Assembly (NCBI RefSeq): GCF_933775445.1
Contig: NC_065875.1
Location: 27,403,555-27,467,554, forward strand
From: Argentina anserina
Taxonomy: Eukaryota; Streptophyta; Magnoliopsida; Rosales; Rosaceae
DNA length: 64,000 bases
Direction: 5' to 3'
Shown: positions 13,075 through 24,062 of the stretch, one piece after another
How the letters are laid out: the number at the start of each line of letters is the position of its first letter
Position numbering within the stretch: position 1 is the first letter of the stretch
Position numbers and translations under genes: made by a program
Notes under the pieces: generated by a model
Databases searched by the model: none
Told to the model about the DNA's origin: nothing
What the model saw: the letters and a program-made list of their open reading frames with translations, nothing else

Positions 13075-13762
13075 TTTGACACTAAGGAGCAAGGAATGCA
13101 GTCTCCTTGTCTCCTAATTATCGCGGTGCCAGCATGAGGTACCAGTTCTCTGCGATGGAAATAACAGTGTGATGAAATCTGGGCATGATTGTAACCGAGG
13201 TTACGTTTTTCCTGGCAGGGTGTAAACCAAAAGAGATGGTATTTTTCGTGTACATCACGCCAATAATACCAGGGCAGATTGGTCTCTCTTCCCAAATTCT
13301 CAAGATGTCTCGCCAAGATCCATAGCCGGGGTTTGTGACTCTTTGTACCTAGAATGAAAGCAGATAGGAAGGTTCTCTCTAACAAGCTAACACTAATTGT
13401 ACATAAACAGAGAGAACAAGGTGCAACACCACTCATCAAATTGATCCTTGTTTATACAATTGATCCTTGTTTATGGTTTGTTCTGTTCTTTAATCGGTAA
13501 AATGATCGGTAAAATGAGATACAGAAATGACACTCAAAACCTTGATCCTTTTTCTCCCTTAAATAGAGAGAAATGGCTCTCCTTCAATACAAAGGTCGAG
13601 ACTTTATGAGATAAAGGCATGACCTTTGCCGTTCCCGGGTTCTGTAATTTTCCCGCCAATCCAATACGAGATTTGGCGCCATTTTCCGAAGCGGCCTCTA
13701 CTCACATGACTAGGGCGAGACGCCATTCCTTCGCCGCCGTAGTTGATCCCAACGAAGCCGCA
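13075..13762. other. XRCC2 3' region and UNG promoter region
   Basis: This short spacer must hold the XRCC2 3' UTR and the UNG promoter and 5' UTR. The reverse strand has a 130-codon open frame at 13047-13439, but its protein has low complexity and no recognisable domain, and it overlaps the XRCC2 stop; I do not call it. A short direct repeat (TTGATCCTTGTTTATAC / TTGATCCTTGTTTATGG) lies near 13441-13475. Two extra ATGs in frame with UNG occur at 13619 (if a non-AUG or AUG start is allowed) and 13706. Confidence 0.5.
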
Positions 13763-15508
13763 ATGTCTTCCAGAGCCGCCGCCGCCGCCAAAAACAAAAC
13801 CCTACTCGACATCTTCCAACCCGCCGCCACCACCCCATCCGCCAAACGCTTCAAACCCCAGTCTTCCTCCACCACCCAATCCGATGACGTCAGCGCCGAT
13901 CCTCCGTCTGCCCTCACCGCCGAGCAGAAGTCACGCATGGAGTTCCACAAGCTGCTCGCCGGAGCCAAACGCAACCGCACTATCTGCTCCGGCAGAGTCT
14001 CCGATTCCAATGCCAAAGGTGAAAATGCCCAAAACCAAAACCCTAGTTTCATTTCGGTCTGGAAATTTTGGGGTTTTTGATTTCGATTTCAGGTGAAGGA
14101 GTGAAATTGGAGGAGCTACTGGTGGAGGACACGTGGCTGACGGCGTTGCCTGCCGAGCTTAAGAAGCCGTACGCCGTCAACCTCAGCAAGTTCGTTGAGA
14201 GCGAGATTTCCGGCGGCGGTGTTCCAATATATCCGCCTACTCACTTGATCTTTAATGCTCTGAACTCCACCCCTTTTGATCGGGTCAAGGCTGTGATTTT
14301 GGGCCAGGACCCGTATCATGGGCCGGGTCAGGCGATGGGTTTGTCCTTCTATGTGCCAGAGGGAGTGAAGGTGCCATCAAGCTTGGTTAATATATTCAAG
14401 GAGCTTCACAATGATGTTGGCTGTTGTATTCCATCTCATGGCAATCTGGAAAAATGGGCTGTTCAGGTTTTGAACTCTGAACTCAGGATCATCTTAGTTT
14501 CTCTTCTTTTGCGAGATCTTGTCGAATATTTGTGACTGATGTTTCTTTTGAAATTGATTGTTTAGGGTGTTCTGTTGCTCAATGCTGTTCTTACTGGTGA
14601 GAATCTAGTTTGAATGATGTGAGGGGTCTTGTTTAGATGATATGTTCCACCTGATGTTTGCATACCATAATTTTGACAGTTTAAAGCATATGAAGAAACT
14701 ACAATTTCTCTAATATTGTTACTCCATTTTTATATCTGTCTCATATTCCAGTTAGGGATCACCAGGCTAACTCTCATGCTAAGAAAGGATGGGAACAGTT
14801 TACTGATGCTGTTATCCAAACCATTTCAAAAAAGAAGGAAGGAGTTGTCTTTTTGCTGTGGGGAAACTCTGCACATCAGAAATCCAGGTAGATTTAGATT
14901 GTAGACAATGGAAAAGACCCGAGTGGAATGTAGTGTGTCAATGAGAATGACCCTCAATGGGTTGAGAAGTAGGAGTGTATTTATTCAATTTGTTTAAGAG
15001 ATCTTTTGCCTTTGCAGGTTAGTTGACGTGTCGAAGCATCACATTCTTAGAGCAGCACATCCGTCTGGTTTGTCTGCACACAGAGGCTTCTTTGGCTGCA
15101 GGTTAGATTAACTCCACAAGAAAGGATCACCATTCTGCAACTTATATTGAGATAAAGACAAGACGAGATGGATGACAAAAATGAAAAACCTACCCATGTC
15201 TATTTCTCTATACCATGACCTGCTGTAAAGGCTGGTGAAGAGTGAGGCATGGGAATGCTTATTGATGGGTGCAGTTATTGATATAAATCTGCAACCTCCT
15301 CAGATTTCTCTTCTTGTCTTCATCAAATATGATCTTCTCTCGTTATGAAATATTTGCAACCATGGCTAAGATGTTCTGGTATATATGATGATTGTGTTGA
15401 CCAACATTACGTGTTAACCATAAGTGCTCTGATGTTAACAGGCATTTTTCTCGTACGAACCAGCTTCTCGAGGAGATGGGCATTCCTCCAATCGACTGGC
15501 AACTTTGA
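13763..15508 (+). CDS. UNG: Uracil-DNA glycosylase, family 1 (UNG)
   Basis: Removes uracil from DNA at the start of base excision repair. Six exons were read: 13763-14018, 14093-14466, 14566-14596, 14752-14887, 15018-15101 and 15442-15508. They sum to 948 nt, or 315 aa. The water-activating motif [16 protein letters not shown] is in exon 2. The DNA-binding segment [21 protein letters not shown], with the catalytic histidine and the minor-groove leucine loop, spans exons 5-6. The C-terminus [10 protein letters not shown] matches plant UNG. The start at 13763 was chosen because TLLDIFQPA followed by AKRFK lies near it, as in the Arabidopsis enzyme (possible PCNA-binding and nuclear signals). 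An in-frame ATG at 13706 would add 19 residues rich in Arg and Ala, which could be an organelle-targeting extension. Confidence 0.96.
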
Positions 15509-16646
15509 TCTGCAACAGTCATATCAGCTCGGCAGCACCTAATCCTAACTTATTTCGTCTCCGGATATCTCTGTCAAGTCACGTATGATCGAGGAGGTTG
15601 GAAATCTTCTAGATGTTAGTTTGTTGTACAGAATACGGATGTCTTTTGATAGTTCCATCTATGCGAGTAGTGTTGCTTCCTACGCTATTCAATTTTGTCA
15701 GTTAGTTGATCATCTGTATTTCCTTTTGAATGTTTCTGCTCATCAATGTCAATGCAGAGTTCCTTTTGCATTTGATTGTTGTTTCTTCATTTCCAATCTA
15801 TCCCCGATTTCCAATTTGTACAAACTCCATGTCGTTTTGCAAACTAGGAAGTTGCTTAATATTACAAATTGCAATTGCAGTTGGCTAATTCTACACACCC
15901 TATCCACGCTCCTGGCTAGTGGCTCCAGAAGCACATCCATGGTCTGAAGCTAAACATACAGACTTGGACATGTTGTGTCCACGTGACTGGTTGTGATTGG
16001 CCACACTCTCAATACTAGTCAACACACGCCACAACTCATGAAGCCTTTGGCTTTAGTTTTCAGCCACAATCCACACAAGTGCTTAAGTAGTATAAGCCAA
16101 CGGTCCTGATTATGATTAAAGGTTTCACTAAACTTACCAAAATTCTACGGTCACCGACTGATGAGCACTCATTTTTTCTGCTGTGCTTCGATTGTGAACT
16201 GAATGCACCAATAGTCTACTCTACCATATCCCAAACAAGCATCGAACCCAGAAACTATATCTGCTTCTGTTGGCTTGGCCTCACCAACAGGTTGGATTTA
16301 CATATTTGCTGTATGATTTTAGCACTAGTACTATTTGCTTACACCTAAAAGATATTATGCTTGAATCTATACTATTAATAATGAAACTTTCTCCTTTTAT
16401 TTTCTTATCTTTTGAATTATTATGGAATCCACTCAGCAACCAGAGTTCTAAATTCCTGGTCTGATAAACTATAAATTTTGGCCCTCAATCTTTGATTTTG
16501 TTCTGGAAAGATCAAAAGAAAGTATTTTGAATTTTGACATTGTACTAGTGTTTTTTCACAGCATTTGATGCTAGCAAGAACCGACTTTTGATCCATGGAT
16601 CCAATACTGTAATTGTAATGAGGGTGCTATGTGAATGTTTCAGGAT
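15509..16646. other. Intergenic between UNG and the DUF3067 gene
   Basis: No gene was recognised; the open frames here have no domain-like composition. A TCTATACTATTAATAATG sequence preceded by A at about 16367 resembles a plant Helitron 5' end (listed separately). The last part is probably 5' UTR of the DUF3067 gene: TTTCAG at 16638-16643 looks like an acceptor, so a leader intron is possible. Confidence 0.5.
16367..16390 (+). mobile_element. Helitron 5'-terminus-like sequence
   Basis: TCTATACTATTAATAATG directly after an A is the usual 5' end of plant Helitrons (insertion between A and T). A second copy of the first 16 bases is at 34959. I found no convincing CTRR 3' end with hairpin, so only the terminus is annotated. 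Confidence 0.45.
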
Positions 16647-17923
16647 ATGACGAGCATTATTTCAAGCCACCATTGTAATTGGTCATTTGCTATTCAAGAG
16701 AACCCTAACACAGGACTCAACAAAGTTCTGCTTCCTGGATTTACTTCACAATTTCCTTCAAAAGGATTGGTTTTTTCCAATGGTAGATATCACATTCGTT
16801 ACCAAACTGATCGGAAATGTAGACCTATTTTTTCCAGTACAGCGGATAACATAAATCCAGATGACCCAGAAGATCAAAATGACGCCAAGGAATCTTCCAA
16901 AGCTGAAACTGGAAGGGTATGTTTTTGTTCTTATTTTCTATGTTGCCATATTTCTCACAGGAATGGTATAGACACCACCGGTGTGAGACATGGGTTGCTA
17001 AAGTTCTATATGGTCCAAGTGGTTCATGCTAATGTGGTTGATATAGTTTGTTCATAAATAATTGACTATTAAGTGGCTGCATTCCTAGCCTTTTTAAAAA
17101 GTAACACCATTGGTTTCTTACATTGTCCTTATATATTGCAGGGGAATAATGAACTGGTCCGAGAGAATCTGGAAAGAATTGTTGGTACAGATGACTCCAG
17201 CTTCAGTGGGATAGACCTGGCAACTCTTATTAGGAACAAGTATGGAAGGTCCTACGATGTTCAACTGATAAAGAAGGTATAGTTTAACCTTTTCGGTAAA
17301 AATTGCAGGCATGACACTATTTTGGCTTGTCAATCTCTCACTTAATAAGAAAATGTTTTGTAGGAGTTTCTGGGAAGAAACCTCCTGGCTATGAATGTGA
17401 TGTGGAAGTACAGGGAGCAGGTACGATATTCTTACTTATCAAGTTTAATGTCTCTTGTCAGAATCGGTGCCAATGTAGCATAGCATTCAAAGAGATGGTT
17501 AATCCTTGTCTGTGATTCTATGAAGGCAGCTGATATGATATTTAATTATTTATCTAGAAATTAAAATCAAGATCATTATTTGGAATATCAATTTTTTTAA
17601 TTCTTTTTCCTATGGTCTTCTTCTCGTAGAGATCCTTTCCGTTGACAGAAGAAGAGTATCTAATGAGGCTTGATGATGTTGCAAACAACTTGAAGTGCTG
17701 GGGAGCTGTGTCACATATCCGGAACAGTCTAGCGACAGTGAAAGAAAGGCCTCGGATAGGAAAAGTATGAAAGCTTCCATCATCCAAATCTTCAATTTTG
17801 TGTGTGCATTCGCTTTTCATGTAGTATGACTTAACCTGTTCATATCATTTACTGCAGGCTGTTAGCATATTTATAGATATGGACGAGTCTGGAGGCCGTG
17901 CAAATGAATGGATTTACAAGTAA
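16647..17923 (+). CDS. DUF3067 family protein, probably plastid-targeted
   Basis: Function unknown. Exons 16647-16916, 17142-17276, 17364-17420, 17630-17764 and 17858-17923 sum to 663 nt (220 aa). The first 90 or so residues are rich in Ser, His and Asn with few acids at the very start, as in a chloroplast transit peptide, followed by an acidic linker (NPDDPEDQNDAKESS). The conserved part is the DUF3067 core: LIRNKYGRSYDVQLIKK, then EFLGRNLLAMNVMWKYREQ, RSFPLTEEEYLMRLDDVA, and ERPRIGKAVSIFIDMDE. To my knowledge this family is otherwise found in cyanobacteria and plastid-bearing eukaryotes, which suggests an endosymbiont origin. An ATG at 16635 is in frame, but a TTTCAG acceptor lies between it and 16647, so the later start was chosen. 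Confidence 0.85.
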
Positions 17924-18769
17924 TCAGGCAAATTTTTAGTATTTACAAGTAATTCAGGTTGGATGCCAGCAGAATGTAAAATTCATCAAGATTAATTGGC
18001 CAATACATCATAGAAAGTTTCTTGAATATAAACACAAACAAGTGTTAAATCTAAATATATGATTAGTTATTAGTGAAATTTCTGATATCTGTTGTATCAA
18101 AGAAATGTCTGATATGTGCTGGAATGTTGTTAGATATATGACTACTGGATGTCAATTTCGACCTGCTAGTGGTAGGAAAAAATACTACCATAAAGATGTA
18201 TTTTTCCACATTTTCGTTGCAATTTTACTTTGATCAAGTACCTGGAAATATTCTGTCCAACAATGCACATAGCAGCTTTAAGAACTTCATGTGTTTTCTA
18301 AAAAAAAAAAAAGAACTTCATGTGTATGCAGTAATGCAGTATGGTAAAAACTAACAAGTCAGGCTTTGCGATCCACATAACTTCAACGGCAAGAAGCAAA
18401 ACTGCGCGGACCAGAAAATCAGCTACCCTGTTTCTAAAAGCTTGTAAAAACGAAAAAGCTATCTGATCTAGACCTAGTACCATATAACTATTACCGGAAC
18501 ATCAATAGTCAAAATAGGCTTTGAAGCGGAAAAAATGGAGAGTGGAGCCAAGGAAATGAGGATGATGATGATCTTTGTGTTGGCTTTCTCAACAATCATA
18601 GAAGCTGGACAGCTGGTCATGGTCGTCTTATCCACCAATGAAGAATTGAAATTTAAAAATATAGTGAAATTTTTGCAATGAAATACTCCACAAAGATGAG
18701 CAGGGTTTACCATCAGCTCTTCTCCCAAAAAAAAAAAAGCTTTACACCAGCATGTCACCTAAGCAAATT

Positions 18770-18928
18770 AAAACAGGTTCCTCACCAGATGCAGGGGGTC
18801 CTAATGACCGTGCTAAATTCCTTGTCGGCGAAACCAACAAGCTGTGAATTCCATTACGCACAGATGATCCTCATAAAGCAGCATGGCAGCTCACTCAACC
18901 AAATGGGATCACTTCTGAACTTGTGTGA
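18770..18928 (+). pseudogene. Possible decayed coding fragment
   Basis: One frame reads GSSPDAGGPNDRAKFLVGE, TNKL, a stop, IPLRTDDPHKAAWQLTQPNG and ITSELV before another stop. The amino-acid composition is protein-like, unlike other frames nearby, but an internal stop breaks it and no flanking exon is obvious. I do not recognise the family. It may be chance or a relic of a duplicated gene. Confidence 0.3.
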
Positions 18929-19193
18929 TGATATTTCATATCTCATGTAATAGTTTCATGATTTCAGATAATCAATTCAAAGAACTATAGGATACCCCAT
19001 TGATTTATAGTTTCAACTTTCAACAATTATAGTTCCTTTGCTTTATTGTTGAGACCATTAGTTTCCTCGCTCAACTTTCCTTATATTTAATTGACCACAT
19101 TTGTATGATCTACTTCTGATACAAAAATGGTAAACTCCGTTTTGTTCTACTGCAAGTCTGTAACACCAAAAGGTAACTTGCAAGTTCCAAAAC

Positions 19194-19233
<40 letters not shown>
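19194..19233. repeat. (GA)n microsatellite
   Basis: About 40 bases of GA repeats with a single interruption, about 420 bp upstream of the PUB62-like start codon. GA-rich tracts are common in plant promoters and leaders; no specific role is claimed. Confidence 0.9.
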
Positions 19234-19234
<1 letters not shown>

Positions 19235-19649
19235 TCAGAGATCTTTAATTGCAAAGAAGGTAATTTCAATTGATTTTCTTTCTTTCTTGTTTTGGGGTCT
19301 TCCCCTGTTAGCCAAGAGAGAATAATAGTAACTAGTAAGTAGTAACAAAAGCTTACAATTTGAATATATATATATAAGAACATACTTGTACAAGAGAAGT
19401 AAAGACACAGCTCTCCCTTCCCATTCTTCTACCTCTTCTTCTTCTTCTTCTGCTTAAAGACTCTTTCCAATGTCAATCAAAACCCTAAAGCTAAACTGAA
19501 CTCTTTACCTTGTACGAGTTTTGAACTTGAACATATTAACTCCAACTCAGTTGCAGTAGCTTAGTTCCTAATATATCAATCAAACATGATCCTCAAAAAC
19601 TAACCAAACACAACCAACGGAACAAAGATTGAAGCTTCAGAAATGATTG

Positions 19650-22600
19650 ATGGTAGTGATCATGATCTCCTCTGCACCCGCGTCGCACCCAATCACTCCC
19701 CCCTCCTCCTCCTCCACTCCCTCCGCCGCCATTAGATCACCTACAACCTCCGCCGCCGCCGCCACCCCAGCACACTCTCAGCTCCCCTCGCCTCTCTCCC
19801 GCCTCCCCCTCCCGCCGCCGCCGCCTCTCGACCATGTACTGCCGATCGGCGACGCCCAGCTGGCCCGGGTTCGGATCTCGGATATTGCTCCGTACGACGG
19901 AGCCCCGACCGGGACGTATGTGAGGGCGGTGGAGGCGCTGTCGGGGTCGCTGATGAGGCACAACGCCGCCGTCATCGAATTGGGAGCCGACGACGCTGCG
20001 CTGTTGCGCTGCGGCTTGGAAGCTTCCAGATTGTATTTCCGGAGCAGAGCTCAGCTCGGCGCCGGCAAGGGTAGCCGTGGAGTTTACATGTACAGGGCCG
20101 GAAGGTAATTGCTTTAGTTTTGATTCTGTAACTTAAAAAAAAAGGTTCAAGAGTTTTCGCATAGTAAGTACATTGCTTTCATTGAGTTTATGTGTTGTTT
20201 AACTTGTTTTTGTTTCATTGGGGCTTTGTGATTAGTGTAATGAGGTCCAGTTTGATTGTTGCAGGGCTTTGGAAGATTGGGACTCATCACCGCCGTGCAT
20301 GGCTGATGTTTTCAGGTGCATGGGGAAGGCTGCGCGTGTGGTTTTGTCTGCAATAGCAAGGCATCTTCGTTTGCGCAGCGAGTAAGAGTGCTGATGGTGG
20401 CTCTTTTTGTTCAGTTTTTAGTGATTTTTGTTTTTGGATTTGTTCTGATACAATGTGTATCATTTGCAGTGTTTTTAGCCATTTGCTTGATGATACTCCC
20501 TTGCCGGCTAATGAGGTGTCCTCATCAGTGCTTTTGGCAGCCTACTCGAATGCGTCGTTGCAAAATGGGAAGGGTGCTATTGGGGGAGGGAAGCCAGGAT
20601 TAAATGGGGAAGTGGAGAAGGGATTGTTGACGTTGATTTCCTCGGACAGTCCTGGTATACAGGTGCCTTGCTTTTATTTTTTGGCAGGGTAGCATGCTAG
20701 TATTTAGATCTTTTGTTGTGACGTCCCTTCTAAAAGAATATAAATTGGTTCATGTGCAGGTGTGTGACCCCAATGGTCGTTGGTACCTGGCAGACAGTGG
20801 GTCAGCTCCTGGGGATCTTTTACTACTTACAGGCAAGGCACTCAGCCATGCTACTGCTGGCCTTCGCCCTGCTTCATCCTATAAAGCTGCTCCTGATTAT
20901 TCCTCTGGCGTTAATAGTGGTGGGAGGTACAATTTATGAATCCAGTTGGAATCTATTTTTCCACTGTTTTAGTAGACTATAGGAAATTCTGTTGGAATTA
21001 ATCCGTTTGCATATTGTGATTGTAGGACTTCACTTGCATTTAGGCTCATGCCACAAGGTAATGCTATATTAGATTGTTCTCCCATTGCAGCAGCTGGCCA
21101 TGTCATTCCCCAGAGTTATGTCCCGATATCTGTAAGCCAGTTTATGGACGATCTTTCTGCCGAGGAAGATGTTTTGTGCAACCACTCTGATAGTGCTTTT
21201 GTAAGTTTTTTTATTTATTTTCAACTAGCTTGCATGCTGAAAGTTATGATCTTTAATATGGATTGACGGCTAGCTTATAATATAATTTGCATTCAGGTAC
21301 CTCAAATCAATTTAAATAAGGATCCATCTTTAAGAAGTGTTCTGTCAGACCCCCTATCGTAAGTTGTTGTCTGCCTTTGTACTTAGTTTGTTATCTGGCT
21401 GATCCTATCTGTTATCCAATTTCCTATTTATCTGGAACTTGGATATTTCTCTTGTTCATTGTGTTCAAACATTTTTCTATTTTTAATGTATAGTTGGATT
21501 AATAGGGTGCTAATCACTTAATACTGCAGTGGTGCATTCCTTGAAGATGCCATGGTAGTTTCCTGCGGGCATTCGTTTGGTGGTCTCATGTTGAGAAGAG
21601 TCATTGAATCCGTAAGCAGGCTAATCCTGATATTTGAAGCATTATCAGAAATACTGCTTAGAGGCCCATGGATTTGCATCTGTGGATATATCGAACTTAT
21701 GTATAGATGACTAAAAAACTGCTATGCTTTTAATACCTCATGTCATTCACTAAGAGATGTACATCCTCATCACCTCCTTTGCTATGGATTTATTACCTCA
21801 CGACAGAAAGAGACTAGAATCATAACAAGACCTTCTTCTTTTTTGAATCACAGTCAAGATGTACCCTTTGCAATGCAGAAATTGAGACCAGGTCTTTGGT
21901 TCCTAATCTTGGTATACTCCATCTTCCTAAATAACTTTTGATTCCTTTAATTATAGCTCTTTCTCAAAAGATATAAACTATTCACACACATATGCATGCA
22001 AAGAATTTTTGGTTCTCTGTTCGAGCCAATACATCCTTGTGTTTCATATGTATATTTTGACATAGATTCCTTTCCTCAACAGCTCTTAGAGCTGCAGCTG
22101 CAGCAGTGAAGCTTGCAGATGATCGAAGGCTATTTCATAATGCTACCATCCGAAAGCGTCGGAAAGAGTTGGGTGACCAAGTGGATCCATCTCGAAGACC
22201 GAATAGGGTGTGTTTGAGATAAAGGCCTGACGTTTCCATTATATTATTCAGTTAGGCATTTGAGATCATAGAAGTCATAATAGAACAGAACAGAGTCAAC
22301 AGACTTATTTTCTTGGTATGGGAACTAAAATGGAAGAATATGTTGGAAATTGGGAACATTGTATTCAAGTTCAACATCATTTAGGCAATTGTGTCATCTT
22401 ATGAAGTATTAAGCTGTGGGGTTAGCCGAATTGGTATGGTGTTGAAAGAGCTTAGACATAAAGGTTTCTTTTTTGGTATCAACTTTATGTAGCATACAAT
22501 TATAGTAAAACAGAGGTGAGTAAATTTCAGTGGTTCAGATGTGTATTAAAAGATGTCTTTTGAGAGAGGAGCATATGCGTTTAAGTCCCAAATTTCCTAT

Positions 22601-23249
22601 CGAATAATTTTCTGTGTGCATATGCAGGAAAATGGAGATGTTGGTGATGACGGGATTAATCGTGGGGTGCAGTATCCGTTTTCAGTGAATGAAAAAGTTA
22701 TGATTAAGGTCAGTTTTTCTCAGAGCTTATCAAGATTGTCTTTTTTTTTTTTTGTACTCCACCTTGATGAAGTAGCAGTTGTAAATGAATGCTTTATTTT
22801 GCAGGGGAACCGAAGGACTCCTGAAAAATTTGTTGGCAAGGAAGCAATCATCACATCCCAATGTCTGAATGGCTGGTGAGTTTGCGTAACCTCCCAACCT
22901 GTGCTTTTGTCATCTGTATTTCATTTAAATTTGTATTGTTTGAGATAGCTTGAACTCAATTTAATTAGAGACATAATACACATTTTGCTTGAACTTTTAC
23001 ACGTTGCTTCATTAGTTTGACAATGAAGGAATTGTAAACATACACGGGCAAGCGCATTGACGCAGTTTTGAGTGTATGCATATTCATTTGAAATCAAGGA
23101 ATTACCTTTCAAGATCATTGGGAGTTTCCTATTGTGCTGGAAACAACTGTGTCCAATGTTTTTCCTTGTATTGTTACAGGTACTTGCTTAAGATTATTGG
23201 GACTGGAGAAAATGTGCGGTTGCAATACCGTTCGCTGAGGAAGATGTAG
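19650..23249 (+). CDS. PUB62: U-box domain protein, PUB62-like E3 ligase
   Basis: Probable E3 ubiquitin ligase. Twelve exons were read: 19650-20104, 20265-20381, 20470-20662, 20760-20926, 21026-21200, 21297-21358, 21530-21611, 21854-21911, 22083-22207, 22628-22708, 22805-22875 and 23180-23249. They sum to 1656 nt (551 aa). The N-terminus is low-complexity Ser/Pro/Ala. A long conserved region follows (ARVRISDIAPYDGAPTGTYV; PNGRWYLADSGSAPGDLLLL) that resembles 2-oxoglutarate-dioxygenase-like folds, then the U-box (LSGAFLEDAMVVSCGHSFGG, SRCTLCNAEIETRSLVPN), and a C-terminal basic domain ending RLQYRSLRKM. U-boxes recruit E2 without zinc. I chose ATG 19650; 19662 is also in frame. An ATG at 19643 in another frame overlaps the start (see findings). 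Orthology to PUB62 is from recalled family resemblance. Confidence 0.85.
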
Positions 23250-24062
23250 AGCTAGAAGTCTAGAACACACCCGTCATTGATGAAATTGCTCTTTGAGAAC
23301 CCATTCAGAACAGCTACTGATGAGATTATTAAAATTAAATTTTGTTTTACATGAGCCTCAAAAGTTCATAACCGGAAATGATCACCGCGTCTGGTGAAAA
23401 AATATATGTAACGAAATACAGTCTTTGTTGTAACGTAATGCATTCGAATCTTATTTAACCAGAAGAGAGGTAGTATCTTAGGATCCTAGAGTTTTTGTTG
23501 TTGACGCATGCTTAGTAATTGAAAACTGTTAGGTAGTTTTGGATTTTTTAGAGCTGTAAACCGCTATTTATGAACTAGTCTTTCAAAATCTAATCATCAT
23601 CAATAGCAATTATATCTTGTTTTGATTTGATTTGTTCTCAGTCTTGGACTCTCTTTGTTTAAATTGTACATGTTATTTCCACCCTTGAGTTGGGCAGCAA
23701 GTTCAAGTCTTAAACTGTAGAGCATCAATGGCCTAATGCCACAATTGCAGCACTGTAAGAAAGTTCCTTCTTTCATTCTTCCTACCAATAAATCTCTTGG
23801 CATACTGGAGGTTTCAATATCTCATACCCAAGATTTCCACTTGTCATTGTATCATATCATGTTGTTGCATCACATTTACTTGGGCATTACAATTTTACGG
23901 TTAAGAATGAAGCTCACACATAAAGAACAGATGGGAGAATTAGATTGATTGCAATTTTAGCAAGGCAAGAACATGTCACTCTCCATCTTTCTACTTGCAA
24001 TTGTAAGCTTTCTTCTTAGTTTGTTGTTTGCTTAAGCTTCCATGGCTTTGGTTTCTCGTTCT
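23250..24062. other. Spacer between convergent genes (PUB62-like and BYPASS1-like)
   Basis: The flanking genes converge here, so the region should hold both 3' UTRs and polyadenylation signals. Open frames on either strand are short and show no domain. Nothing else was recognised. Confidence 0.5.

Larger units (their letters stand above)
17924..19649. other. Intergenic with possible degenerate coding relic and PUB62 leader
   Basis: Contains the 3' UTR of the DUF3067 gene, a possible decayed coding fragment at about 18770-18930 (separate entry), a GA-repeat at 19194-19233, and from about 19400 what is probably the promoter and leader of the PUB62-like gene (CTTCTTCTTCTTCTTCTGC near 19435). 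No intact gene was found. Confidence 0.5.

Noticed and set aside
13047..13439. 130-codon reverse-strand frame after XRCC2
   Set aside because: Overlaps the XRCC2 stop and 3' region; composition is not protein-like and no domain is recognised.
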